Of a DNA stretch of 21,101 nt, positions 14,801 through 21,101 are shown piece by piece (position 1 is the stretch's first letter; each line of letters starts with the position of its first letter). The position numbers and the translations under genes were made by a program. Below the pieces are notes generated by a model. That model saw only the letters and a program-made list of their open reading frames with translations. It did not search any database and was not told the DNA's origin. The DNA lies in NCBI GenBank assembly GCA_964439435.1, contig CAYTOF010000036.1, positions 1-21,101 on the forward strand, in the 5' to 3' direction. The DNA is from CAYTOF01 sp964439435. Its GTDB lineage: Bacteria; Bacillota; Clostridia; Oscillospirales; QAMX01.

Positions 14801-15739
14801 TCAATATATATATTGGTTAAATTCCCTTTTCATAACTTCAAGAAATTCTGTTGGTTTTCGGTCGGATTCGAGGGCAAAAAGAGCGGCGCCTCCGACCACA
14901 GGTTCGAAAAGCGGCATCAAAACGGAAGCGTCGGGAAAATGCTCTTTGACAAGCTCGCTATAAGTCTGAAACATGCCGGTGTTGCCCTTCCAGACAGAAC
15001 CGCCCACCACGATGGGGCCTGTCCAATGGGGTGTTTTGGAGAGCAAGGTCACAGTCATATGGGCTATTTGGCGCGCGGCGTGGGCGTATATGGAGAGGGC
15101 AACGGCATCGCCTGCTTCTGCGGCTTCGCGGGCTATGAGGGCGGCGGAAGCTGTGGGTCTTCTCGTGTCCGCCACATTGTAGACACGTGAAACAATGCCC
15201 CTGAGACTTTCGAGGCCCCATCTTTTCATGAGGAGCGGAGCTATTGCCGTCGCAGGGCCACGGCCGTCACTGGCAAAGATGGCGGCGCGCAGAGTCATGG
15301 CGCCGATCTCATAGCCGGAACCCTCATCGCCGAAAATCGAACCCCACCCGCCTATATGCGTTCTGCCTTCAGGCTGGAGCGCAAAAACCCCGGAGCCCGT
15401 CCCGGACAGGGCCAGCACACCGTGCTGCACGCCGGCTCCGGCCAGGAGCGCCATTTCCCCCTCGTTGACAAAGACAGTGCGCTTGACCTCTGTGCGCTTG
15501 CGCAAAAGCTCTTCAAAGAGCCTGCTCGGACCCACAATGCAGAGATACGCGCATTCGAGAGGCTCATCCGGTTGGACACAGGCATTTATGGCTCTTTCCA
15601 TATCCTGCCGCACTTCGGCTTCGGGCCTGAAGTTGGTGTTTGTCCCTCCCGCCGATGCGGTGGCGATGACCTTTAAGTTTTCGTCGTATAAAACGACCAA
15701 AAGTTTTGTGCCACCGCCGTCTGCCGACAGATAATACAT
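14801..15739 (-). CDS. BadF/BadG/BcrA/BcrD-type sugar kinase (N-acetylglucosamine kinase-like)
   Basis: The protein has 312 residues and the actin-like ATPase fold. Phosphate-1 motif ADGGGTK is at 6-12, phosphate-2 GTGSGVF at 113-119, and the NAGK signature GGWGSIFGDEGSGYEIG at 130-146. A C-terminal adenosine motif VVGGSVW comes near 250. N-acetylglucosamine kinases of this group phosphorylate amino sugars; the other branch activates CoA-esters with iron-sulfur partners, but no such partner is nearby. At 92-93 it has NE where most relatives have ND or TD; this position is usually the catalytic Asp, so the activity may differ. Start ATG has GGCGGTGAT upstream. A SigA-type promoter lies at 15820-15849. 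It heads the operon with the two SIS genes. Confidence 0.85.
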   Translation of the reverse strand: MYYLSADGGGTKLLVVLYDENLKVIATASAGGTNTNFRPEAEVRQDMERAINACVQPDEPLECAYLCIVGPSRLFEELLRKRTEVKRTVFVNEGEMALLAGAGVQHGVLALSGTGSGVFALQPEGRTHIGGWGSIFGDEGSGYEIGAMTLRAAIFASDGRGPATAIAPLLMKRWGLESLRGIVSRVYNVADTRRPTASAALIAREAAEAGDAVALSIYAHAARQIAHMTVTLLSKTPHWTGPIVVGGSVWKGNTGMFQTYSELVKEHFPDASVLMPLFEPVVGGAALFALESDRKPTEFLEVMKREFNQYIY

Positions 15740-15819
15740 CCGATCACCGCCTAACCATATTCTGATTTGGAGCAGCTTTCCGATAAAAAACAGAACATAT
15801 TGTTTTTTTCAACGGGTAC

Positions 15820-15849
15820 ATTATAACACAGATAGTTTTGACATTTCAA
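15820..15849 (-). promoter_or_regulatory. SigA-type promoter of the kinase-SIS operon
   Basis: On the minus strand TTGAAA (15844-15849) and a perfect TATAAT (15820-15825) are 18 bases apart. The leader to the kinase start is about 75 nt. Confidence 0.75.
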
Positions 15850-15879
15850 TGCAGGCGGGCAAAGAGATGCCGCAGATCA

Positions 15880-15908
15880 TTGATTTAAAGCCCTGCGTGT
15901 GTTAAGAT
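15880..15908 (+). promoter_or_regulatory. Possible weak promoter of the flippase gene
   Basis: TTGATT (15880-15885) and TAAGAT (15903-15908) are 17 bases apart, each with four matches to consensus. It lies about 30 bases before the chosen TTG start. No better candidate is visible in this intergenic stretch. Confidence 0.35.
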
Positions 15909-15937
15909 ATAAACGTCAAAAAGGAAGGAGTGGTTCT

Positions 15938-17560
15938 TTGGAGGATCACAAAAAATCCGGAATTGCCGCAGGTGCCACTATTTTAATTGCGGCCAACTTC
16001 ATTGTCAAAGTGATAGGCGTTATCTACAAGATACCCCTTGCCAACATTCTCGGCAGCGAGGGAATGGGCTATTTGAGCTCTGCCTATGAGATATATACAT
16101 TTATACTTGTGATTTTCACCTCGGGCGGGACCATCGCCGTGTCCAAGATGATTGCCGAAAGCACAGCCCTTGGCAACCACAGCGAAACGCGCAAAGCCCT
16201 CTCCTTGGTTGCGGCATCTCTTTTTGCCGTGGGGCTCACAGGCACTCTCATCATGTATTTCGGAGGCGGCGCCCTGACCGGTGCACTGAACAACGCCCCC
16301 GCCCTTTACAGCATAAAGGCCCTTTCCCCGGCGATTTTTTTCCTCTCCGTCTCCTGCGTTTTCCGCGGGTTTTTCCAAGGCTATGGAAATATGCGCCCGA
16401 CGGCGATATCCCAAGTCATTGAGTCCATCTCCAAGCTCCTCGTCGGCGTAGGCTTTGCCATATTGCTGGCAGAGATAGGGCAGCCAAAATCCATCGTGTC
16501 GGCAGGCGCGATCTCGGGCACCTCCATAAGCGCTGCGATAGGTGCTCTTGTCGTCATGCTGATGTACTTTGCCTCACCGAGCCGCAAAGAGCTGAAAAAA
16601 CTGGCCGAAAAAGGCGGAAAAAGCCGCTCTGCGGGCAAAATCCTATTTGATTTTTGGAAAATCGCCCTGCCTATCTCCCTTTCGGCTGTCGTCATAAACC
16701 TGACAAGTTTGCTTGATTTGTTTTTGATATTTGACAGGCTCCAAGCCATCGGTCTGACTGATGCCGAGGCCAACTTGGCATATGGCGGATACAAGGGCTA
16801 TGCGCAGACACTTTTCAATCTGCCGCCCTCCATTGTGGCCTCTATCAACATCAGCATCATCCCCGTTCTCTCGGCGGCCTTTGTTCAGGCAGACCACAAA
16901 AGAGCGGTGAGTGTCACAGGGAAAGCCACCAAGATCGTCTCCATGTTGGCTCTGCCCGGAGCGGTCGGCCTCATGGCCATGGCAGGTCCCATACAACGCC
17001 TGCTCTTTCCCACACGGCTTGAAGAGGTCGCCATTGTCACACCGCTGTTGGTTGTGCTGGGCTTTGCCTCCTTCTGGGCATGTATATCCACGCTGACCAC
17101 CTCAATCCTCCAGGCGACGGGAAAAATGGGCATCCCACTCTTCTCCCTGGCATTCGGAGGCGCTGTGAAGCTCATGGCGAACTATCTGCTGGTGGGCACA
17201 AAGGAAATCGGCATAATGGGTGCCCCCATCGGCACCATCCTCTGCTACATCGCCATATCTACGATAAACATCCTGTGGATAAAATACAAACTGCCCTTTG
17301 ACTTTAAATTCTTTGAACACCTGCCAAAACCCCTCATCTCATCCGTTATCATGGGTTTATACGCCTTTTTCGGACAGAGTTTTCTGGCGACTTTTGTCGG
17401 AGACAGAATATCCACGGTGTTTGTTCTGCTCACATCCGTCTTGCTCTACGGCATACTCATGCTCCTTGTGAAGGGCATCTCAAAGGACGATATCAACATG
17501 CTGCCAAAGGGTGTGGCCATTGCAAAGCTTTTGGAGAAGATGCACCTTTTGAGGGTGTAA
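15938..17560 (+). CDS. SpoVB/MurJ-like polysaccharide (lipid II-type) flippase
   Basis: The protein has 540 residues and about 14 membrane segments, of the MOP superfamily (oligosaccharide flippases). Members move lipid-linked sugars such as peptidoglycan precursors across the cell membrane. SpoVB works in spore cortex synthesis and YtgP/Amj-type relatives in cell wall synthesis. Family features seen are the opening ATILIAANFIVKVIGVIYKIPLANILG (residues about 12-38), GMGYLSSAYEIYTF, and RGFFQGYGNMRPTAISQVIE. Start: the TTG at 15938 has GGAAGGAG 7 bases upstream. A GTG at 15899 opens the same frame but has no ribosome binding site. It is divergent from the kinase operon and ends with a strong terminator. 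Whether it serves sporulation or growth cannot be told. Confidence 0.88.
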   Translation: MEDHKKSGIAAGATILIAANFIVKVIGVIYKIPLANILGSEGMGYLSSAYEIYTFILVIFTSGGTIAVSKMIAESTALGNHSETRKALSLVAASLFAVGLTGTLIMYFGGGALTGALNNAPALYSIKALSPAIFFLSVSCVFRGFFQGYGNMRPTAISQVIESISKLLVGVGFAILLAEIGQPKSIVSAGAISGTSISAAIGALVVMLMYFASPSRKELKKLAEKGGKSRSAGKILFDFWKIALPISLSAVVINLTSLLDLFLIFDRLQAIGLTDAEANLAYGGYKGYAQTLFNLPPSIVASINISIIPVLSAAFVQADHKRAVSVTGKATKIVSMLALPGAVGLMAMAGPIQRLLFPTRLEEVAIVTPLLVVLGFASFWACISTLTTSILQATGKMGIPLFSLAFGGAVKLMANYLLVGTKEIGIMGAPIGTILCYIAISTINILWIKYKLPFDFKFFEHLPKPLISSVIMGLYAFFGQSFLATFVGDRISTVFVLLTSVLLYGILMLLVKGISKDDINMLPKGVAIAKLLEKMHLLRV

Positions 17561-17586
17561 ATTTCCGCATTTTCAATAAAACAAGG

Positions 17587-17624
17587 AAATCCCCGTTTTT
17601 GTAAAATAACAAAAACGGGGATTT
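17587..17624 (+). terminator. Terminator of the flippase gene, shared with the small lipoprotein gene
   Basis: Bases 17587-17602 and 17609-17624 form a perfect 16-bp stem with a 6-base loop. It ends in TTTT on the plus strand and can act on the minus strand too. It lies between convergent genes (stops at 17560 and 17690). Confidence 0.9.
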
Positions 17625-17689
17625 TGATATATTCATGTGTTTAAAGTGATTTTTAGTTCTTTTTTATACACGACAGATATTTTTACAGA

Positions 17690-18190
17690 TCAGCGACCGG
17701 CCCATGCCTCAAGCTTTACCATAAGCAAATAGCCGCGTCCGGGGGTATCGGGATTGACATTTTCCAGTCCGTCATCCAGCCAGCCGACAGTCAATGTCCC
17801 TGTTGTATCGCTGACTGAGAACTCTTCCCCGAGGGCATAGGTAAAGCCCGTGTCAATTTCAAGCCCAGATTTCAAAAGTTCGGTTTTGAAAAACGCAACG
17901 ATTTCATTGGCACTGGCAGTAGTACTGTAAAACCACATCCAGCCGGTTCCTTCATCCGCACAAATTTCACTGTCATAGAACACGAACGCTCCCGGATAGA
18001 CGGGCAAGTCTTTTGGCACAGCTTTTTCGGGCACATAATCGGGTTCTGTATTTTCTTCTTTTTGTGTAATTTGACTCTTTGTTTGGCTTGTCGAATTGCT
18101 GATAGCGGGCTTATTTGGCTTGGTGTCGCCGCCGCATGCGGTCAGTGCGAGAATTAAAACAATAAAAGAAATAAAAATTGTTTTTTTCAC
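17690..18190 (-). CDS. Small lipoprotein of unknown function
   Basis: The protein has 166 residues. A lipoprotein signal (KK, hydrophobic 5-16) ends in the lipobox LTAC with Cys19, followed by GGD. A flexible Ser/Thr/Lys/Glu-rich linker runs to about residue 55. The globular part begins with DLPVYPGAFVFYD and includes TTASANEIVAFFKTELLKSGLE, a pattern seen in many uncharacterised surface lipoproteins. Start: the GTG at 18190 lies 8 bases after AAGGAG. A GTG at 18199 overlaps that site. It has its own promoter at 18236-18264 and is a single gene between two terminators. I do not recognise a named family. Confidence 0.8.
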   Translation of the reverse strand: MKKTIFISFIVLILALTACGGDTKPNKPAISNSTSQTKSQITQKEENTEPDYVPEKAVPKDLPVYPGAFVFYDSEICADEGTGWMWFYSTTASANEIVAFFKTELLKSGLEIDTGFTYALGEEFSVSDTTGTLTVGWLDDGLENVNPDTPGRGYLLMVKLEAWAGR

Positions 18191-18235
18191 AATATACACT
18201 CCTTTTGTTTCGCATTCCTATTATTTCTTGTCATG

Positions 18236-18264
18236 AGTATATCATATTATTTCGAATATGTAAA
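18236..18264 (-). promoter_or_regulatory. SigA-type promoter of the small lipoprotein gene
   Basis: On the minus strand TTTACA (18259-18264) and TATACT (18236-18241) are 17 bases apart, five of six matches each. It sits just after the ppdK terminator. Confidence 0.75.
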
Positions 18265-18274
18265 AAACAAAACA

Positions 18275-18308
18275 AAAAAGGCTGAGAAAAGAAAATCTCA
18301 GCCTTTTT
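18275..18308 (-). terminator. Terminator of ppdK
   Basis: Bases 18275-18287 and 18296-18308 form a perfect 13-bp stem with an 8-base A-rich loop. On the minus strand it ends in a run of T. It starts 24 bases after the ppdK stop. Confidence 0.9.
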
Positions 18309-18331
18309 CCAATGAAAATAAGAATCTTTAT

Positions 18332-20956
18332 TTATGCCTTGCTTTTCAGAGCCGCCTGGGCTGCAGCCAGCCGTGCAATGGGCACACGGTAGGGGGAGCA
18401 GGAGACGTAGTGCAGCCCTGCATTGTGACAAAACTCGATGGAAGAGGGGTCTCCTCCGTGTTCGCCGCAGATACCGAGTTTTATATCAGGCCTTGTCTTT
18501 CTGCCAAGCTCTGTCGCGAGGTTGATGAGCTTGCCGACACCCACAGGGTCAAGCCTTGCAAAGGGGTCAAAGTCGAAGATATTCCTGTCGAGATAGCACT
18601 TGAGGAAGCCGCCCGCGTCGTCTCGGGAGAAACCATAGGTCATCTGTGTCAGGTCATTTGTGCCAAAGGAGAAGAATTCAGCCTCGGTGGCGATGTCGTC
18701 GGCGGTGAGGGCTGCGCGAGGCACCTCAATCATTGTGCCGACACTGTATTCGAGCTCAACACCGCTGGCGGCGATGATGGCATCTGCTGTATCTGTTATG
18801 ATCTTCTTGACAAACACAAGCTCTTTTATATCCCCTATAAGCGGGATCATGATCTCGGGTATGACTGCAATGCCTTTTTTGCGGACATTTATTGCGCCTT
18901 CGATGATAGCTCGTGTCTGCATCTCGGCGATTTCGGGGTAGGTCACGGCGAGGCGGCAACCGCGGTGTCCGAACATGGGGTTGGCCTCATGCAGGGATTC
19001 GACAGTTGCGGAGAGCTCCTCAAAGGGCATGTTCATCAAAGCAGCCAAGGCCTTGAGGTCATCTTCGCTTTGGGGGAGAAACTCATGCAGGGGCGGGTCA
19101 AGCAATCTGATGGTGACGGGCAGGTCTTTCATGACGATGAAGAGGTCTTCAAAATCCCCGCGCTGCATGGGAAGCAGCTTGTCCAGAGCAGCTTTGCGCT
19201 GGGGAGCGGTCTTGGAGACAATCATCTCCCTGATGGCTGGTATTCTGTCCGGTTCAAAGAACATATGCTCCGTGCGGCATAGACCGATGCCCTCGGCGCC
19301 GAAATCCCTGGCGATCTTTGCGTCTTTCGGGGTGTCCGCATTTGTTCTGATCTTCATTGTGCGCGTGTTGTCGGCCCAGCTCATATACTCAGCAAAATCA
19401 CCGGAAACGGTGGTTTCCAAGGTGGGAATGGAGCCGATGTAGACATTGCCCGTAGAGCCGTCTATCGAGATGATATCGCCGCTGTTGACTCTTTGGCCGT
19501 GAACGGTGAAATACTTTTCCTCTTCGTTTATGACAATGTCGCCGCATCCGACAACGCAGCAACGCCCCATGCCTCTGCCGACAACGGCGGCGTGGGAGGT
19601 CATGCCTCCGCGAGCTGTCAAGATACCGACAGCGGCAGCCATGCCTTCGATGTCTTCGGGGGAGGTCTCCTGGCGAACCAGCACCACACCTGCGCCCTTT
19701 TCCGCTGCCTCAACAGCGTCTTTGGCGGTAAAGCTCACCTCGCCGCAGGCGGCGCCGGGTGATGCGGGCAAGCCCGCTGTGATGGCGGTGGCATCTTTAA
19801 GTGCCTTGGGGTCAAATTGCGGGTGCAGGAGGGTGTCAAGCTGCCTTGGGTCAATGCGCAAAACGGCTTCTTCCTTTGTGATGACACCTTCATTTACGAG
19901 GTCAACGGCGATTTTGATGGCGGCGGCGGCGGTGCGTTTGCCGCTGCGTGTCTGCAACATGTAGAGTTTGCCGTTTTCAATGGTGAACTCCATGTCCTGC
20001 ATATCGCGGTAGTGTTCTTCAAGTTTTTTGGTTATGGCGATAAATTCGTCGTATATTTTGGGTTGTATCTCTTTTAATTGCTCCATGGGATGGGGTGTGC
20101 GGATACCCGCCACGACGTCCTCGCCCTGAGCGTTCATCAAAAACTCGCCGTAGAGTTTGTTTTCACCCGTGGAGGGGTTTCTGGAGAAGGCCACGCCCGT
20201 GCCGCTCTCTTCTCCCATATTGCCAAACACCATGGATTGAACGTTGACAGCCGTGCCCCAAGATGAGGGGATGTCGTTCATCCTGCGGTAGTATATGGCG
20301 CGGTCGTTGTTCCAGGAACGGAACACGGCTTTGACAGACTCAAAAAGCTGGGTTGTCGGGTCTTCGGGGAAGGGCTCGCCCTTGGCCTCGAAATAGTGGG
20401 CTTTGAACAGCCGGACCAAATTCTTTTTGTCGGCGGCGTCCAGCTCGCTGTCGTCTTTCACGCCCTTCTCCTCTTTGACGGTGTCGATTATCTTTTCAAA
20501 GGAGGCTTTGGGGATCTCCATAACCACGTCGGAGAACATCTGTATAAATCTGCGATAGGAGTCATACACAAAGCGCTCGTTGCCGGTGAGGTCGATGAGG
20601 CCTTTCACGACAGTTTCATTGAGGCCGAGGTTCAAAATGGTGTCCATCATGCCCGGCATGGAGGCCCTAGAGCCTGAACGCACGCTGAGAAGGAGGGGGT
20701 TTTTGGCGTCTCCGAAAAGCTTTCCTGTGTCTTCTTCGAGATTTTTCAGATTTTCATATATCTGAGATTCAATCCCAGGTGTAATAGTTGCGTTGTTTTC
20801 ATAGTAGTTTGTGCAGGCCTCTGTGGTGATGGTGAAGCCATTTGGAACCGGCATACCCAGGCTGATCATCTCTGAGAGGTTGGCACCTTTGCCACCCAAA
20901 AGATTTCTCATGTCGGCATTGCCTTCGTTAAACATGTAAACGTACTTTTTGCTCAT
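18332..20956 (-). CDS. ppdK: Pyruvate, phosphate dikinase
   Basis: PPDK interconverts pyruvate, ATP and phosphate with PEP, AMP and diphosphate. In anaerobic Clostridia it often runs toward ATP and pyruvate in PPi-linked glycolysis, or toward PEP for gluconeogenesis. The protein has 874 residues, the same size as the C. symbiosum enzyme. The ATP-grasp domain starts with GGKGANLSEM near 22 and has SRASMPGMMDTILNLGLN near 95-112. The swivelling domain carries the phospho-accepting His455 (GGMTSHAAV), with the preceding Thr453. The C-terminal PEP/pyruvate barrel has CGEHGGDP with Cys830 and ends SCSPYRVPIARLAAAQA. Start ATG has GGAGGAG 6 bases upstream. It has its own promoter and terminator, so it is transcribed alone. 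No regulatory kinase/phosphatase gene is next to it. Confidence 0.98.
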   Translation of the reverse strand: MSKKYVYMFNEGNADMRNLLGGKGANLSEMISLGMPVPNGFTITTEACTNYYENNATITPGIESQIYENLKNLEEDTGKLFGDAKNPLLLSVRSGSRASMPGMMDTILNLGLNETVVKGLIDLTGNERFVYDSYRRFIQMFSDVVMEIPKASFEKIIDTVKEEKGVKDDSELDAADKKNLVRLFKAHYFEAKGEPFPEDPTTQLFESVKAVFRSWNNDRAIYYRRMNDIPSSWGTAVNVQSMVFGNMGEESGTGVAFSRNPSTGENKLYGEFLMNAQGEDVVAGIRTPHPMEQLKEIQPKIYDEFIAITKKLEEHYRDMQDMEFTIENGKLYMLQTRSGKRTAAAAIKIAVDLVNEGVITKEEAVLRIDPRQLDTLLHPQFDPKALKDATAITAGLPASPGAACGEVSFTAKDAVEAAEKGAGVVLVRQETSPEDIEGMAAAVGILTARGGMTSHAAVVGRGMGRCCVVGCGDIVINEEEKYFTVHGQRVNSGDIISIDGSTGNVYIGSIPTLETTVSGDFAEYMSWADNTRTMKIRTNADTPKDAKIARDFGAEGIGLCRTEHMFFEPDRIPAIREMIVSKTAPQRKAALDKLLPMQRGDFEDLFIVMKDLPVTIRLLDPPLHEFLPQSEDDLKALAALMNMPFEELSATVESLHEANPMFGHRGCRLAVTYPEIAEMQTRAIIEGAINVRKKGIAVIPEIMIPLIGDIKELVFVKKIITDTADAIIAASGVELEYSVGTMIEVPRAALTADDIATEAEFFSFGTNDLTQMTYGFSRDDAGGFLKCYLDRNIFDFDPFARLDPVGVGKLINLATELGRKTRPDIKLGICGEHGGDPSSIEFCHNAGLHYVSCSPYRVPIARLAAAQAALKSKA

Positions 20957-21002
20957 TATTCTCCTCCGGAATCATTCTTTTTTCTTCGTATTTAACTAAG
21001 AT

Positions 21003-21031
21003 AATATACCATAAAAAGGCTGAAATTGCAA
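21003..21031 (-). promoter_or_regulatory. SigA-type promoter of ppdK
   Basis: On the minus strand TTGCAA (21026-21031) and TATATT (21003-21008) are 17 bases apart. The leader to the ppdK start is about 40 nt. Bases 21032-21101 at the right edge hold nothing I can identify. Confidence 0.65.
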
Positions 21032-21101
21032 GGATAATTTAAATATTTGATGCATTGTCAAGCCAAGTGCGCCAGTTCGTGTAGAAAAACCTGAATGGGG
21101 G

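Noticed and set aside
15838..15843. Perfect TTGACA on the plus strand before the flippase gene
   Set aside because: No -10 box is found 15-19 bases downstream (AAAGAG at the ideal place). It is more likely chance overlap beside the minus-strand kinase promoter.
18233..19282. Long plus-strand open frame of 349 codons
   Set aside because: It lies entirely opposite the end of ppdK and its terminator, has no ribosome binding site and shows no recognisable protein pattern. It is a shadow of the ppdK codon use.

Overview
The window is a stretch of ordinary chromosome from a member of the Bacillota, most likely class Clostridia. The evidence is the fusion of IspH with an S1 ribosomal-type protein, a SpoVB-family flippase, a pyruvate phosphate dikinase, strong AGGAGG-type ribosome binding sites, frequent TTG/GTG starts and SigA-like TTGACA/TATAAT promoters. 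I see no phage, insertion sequence, CRISPR array, rRNA or tRNA.

Layout, left to right. (1) 3-329: the C-terminal end of an SGNH/GDSL hydrolase, closed by a terminator. (2) 374-747: no gene, but a long imperfect hairpin that could be a structured RNA. (3) 748-1145: a cold-shock protein with its own strong promoter, a leader of about 110 nt and a terminator. (4) 1181-2886, minus strand: tgt (queuosine tRNA modification) followed by a YgjV-like membrane protein. (5) 3003-9401, plus strand: a tight operon of five genes: a solute-binding-like lipoprotein, an HI0933-type flavoprotein, cmk, a PlsC-type acyltransferase and an ispH-S1 fusion. Its genes overlap or lie within 21 nt of each other. (6) 9447-11483, minus: a MATE transporter and a YfbR-type 5'-deoxynucleotidase whose start lies in another frame. 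(7) 11594-13151, minus: an SDR oxidoreductase, a YbaN (DUF454) membrane protein and a Cys-rich YgbA-type protein. (8) 13297-15739, minus: a BadF/NAGK-type sugar kinase followed by two SIS-domain paralogues. (9) 15938-17560, plus: a SpoVB/MurJ-like flippase, divergent from the kinase operon. (10) 17690-18190, minus: a small lipoprotein of unknown function. (11) 18332-20956, minus: ppdK, with its own promoter and terminator.

How the genes fit together. The large plus-strand operon joins nucleotide supply (CMP kinase), phospholipid synthesis (acyltransferase), isoprenoid precursor synthesis (IspH) and translation (S1 domains), a grouping that recurs in Clostridia. The solute-binding-like lipoprotein at its head is the unusual member. 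The kinase and SIS pair look like a small phosphosugar or amino-sugar pathway. YbaN and YgbA overlap and are probably translationally coupled; by homology YgbA belongs to the nitrosative-stress response.

No clearly new biological system was found. The items most worth checking are the structured RNA candidate at 536-651, the frameshift at the start of yfbR, the kinase/two-SIS operon with an atypical kinase motif, and the repeat-built linker of the IspH-S1 fusion.
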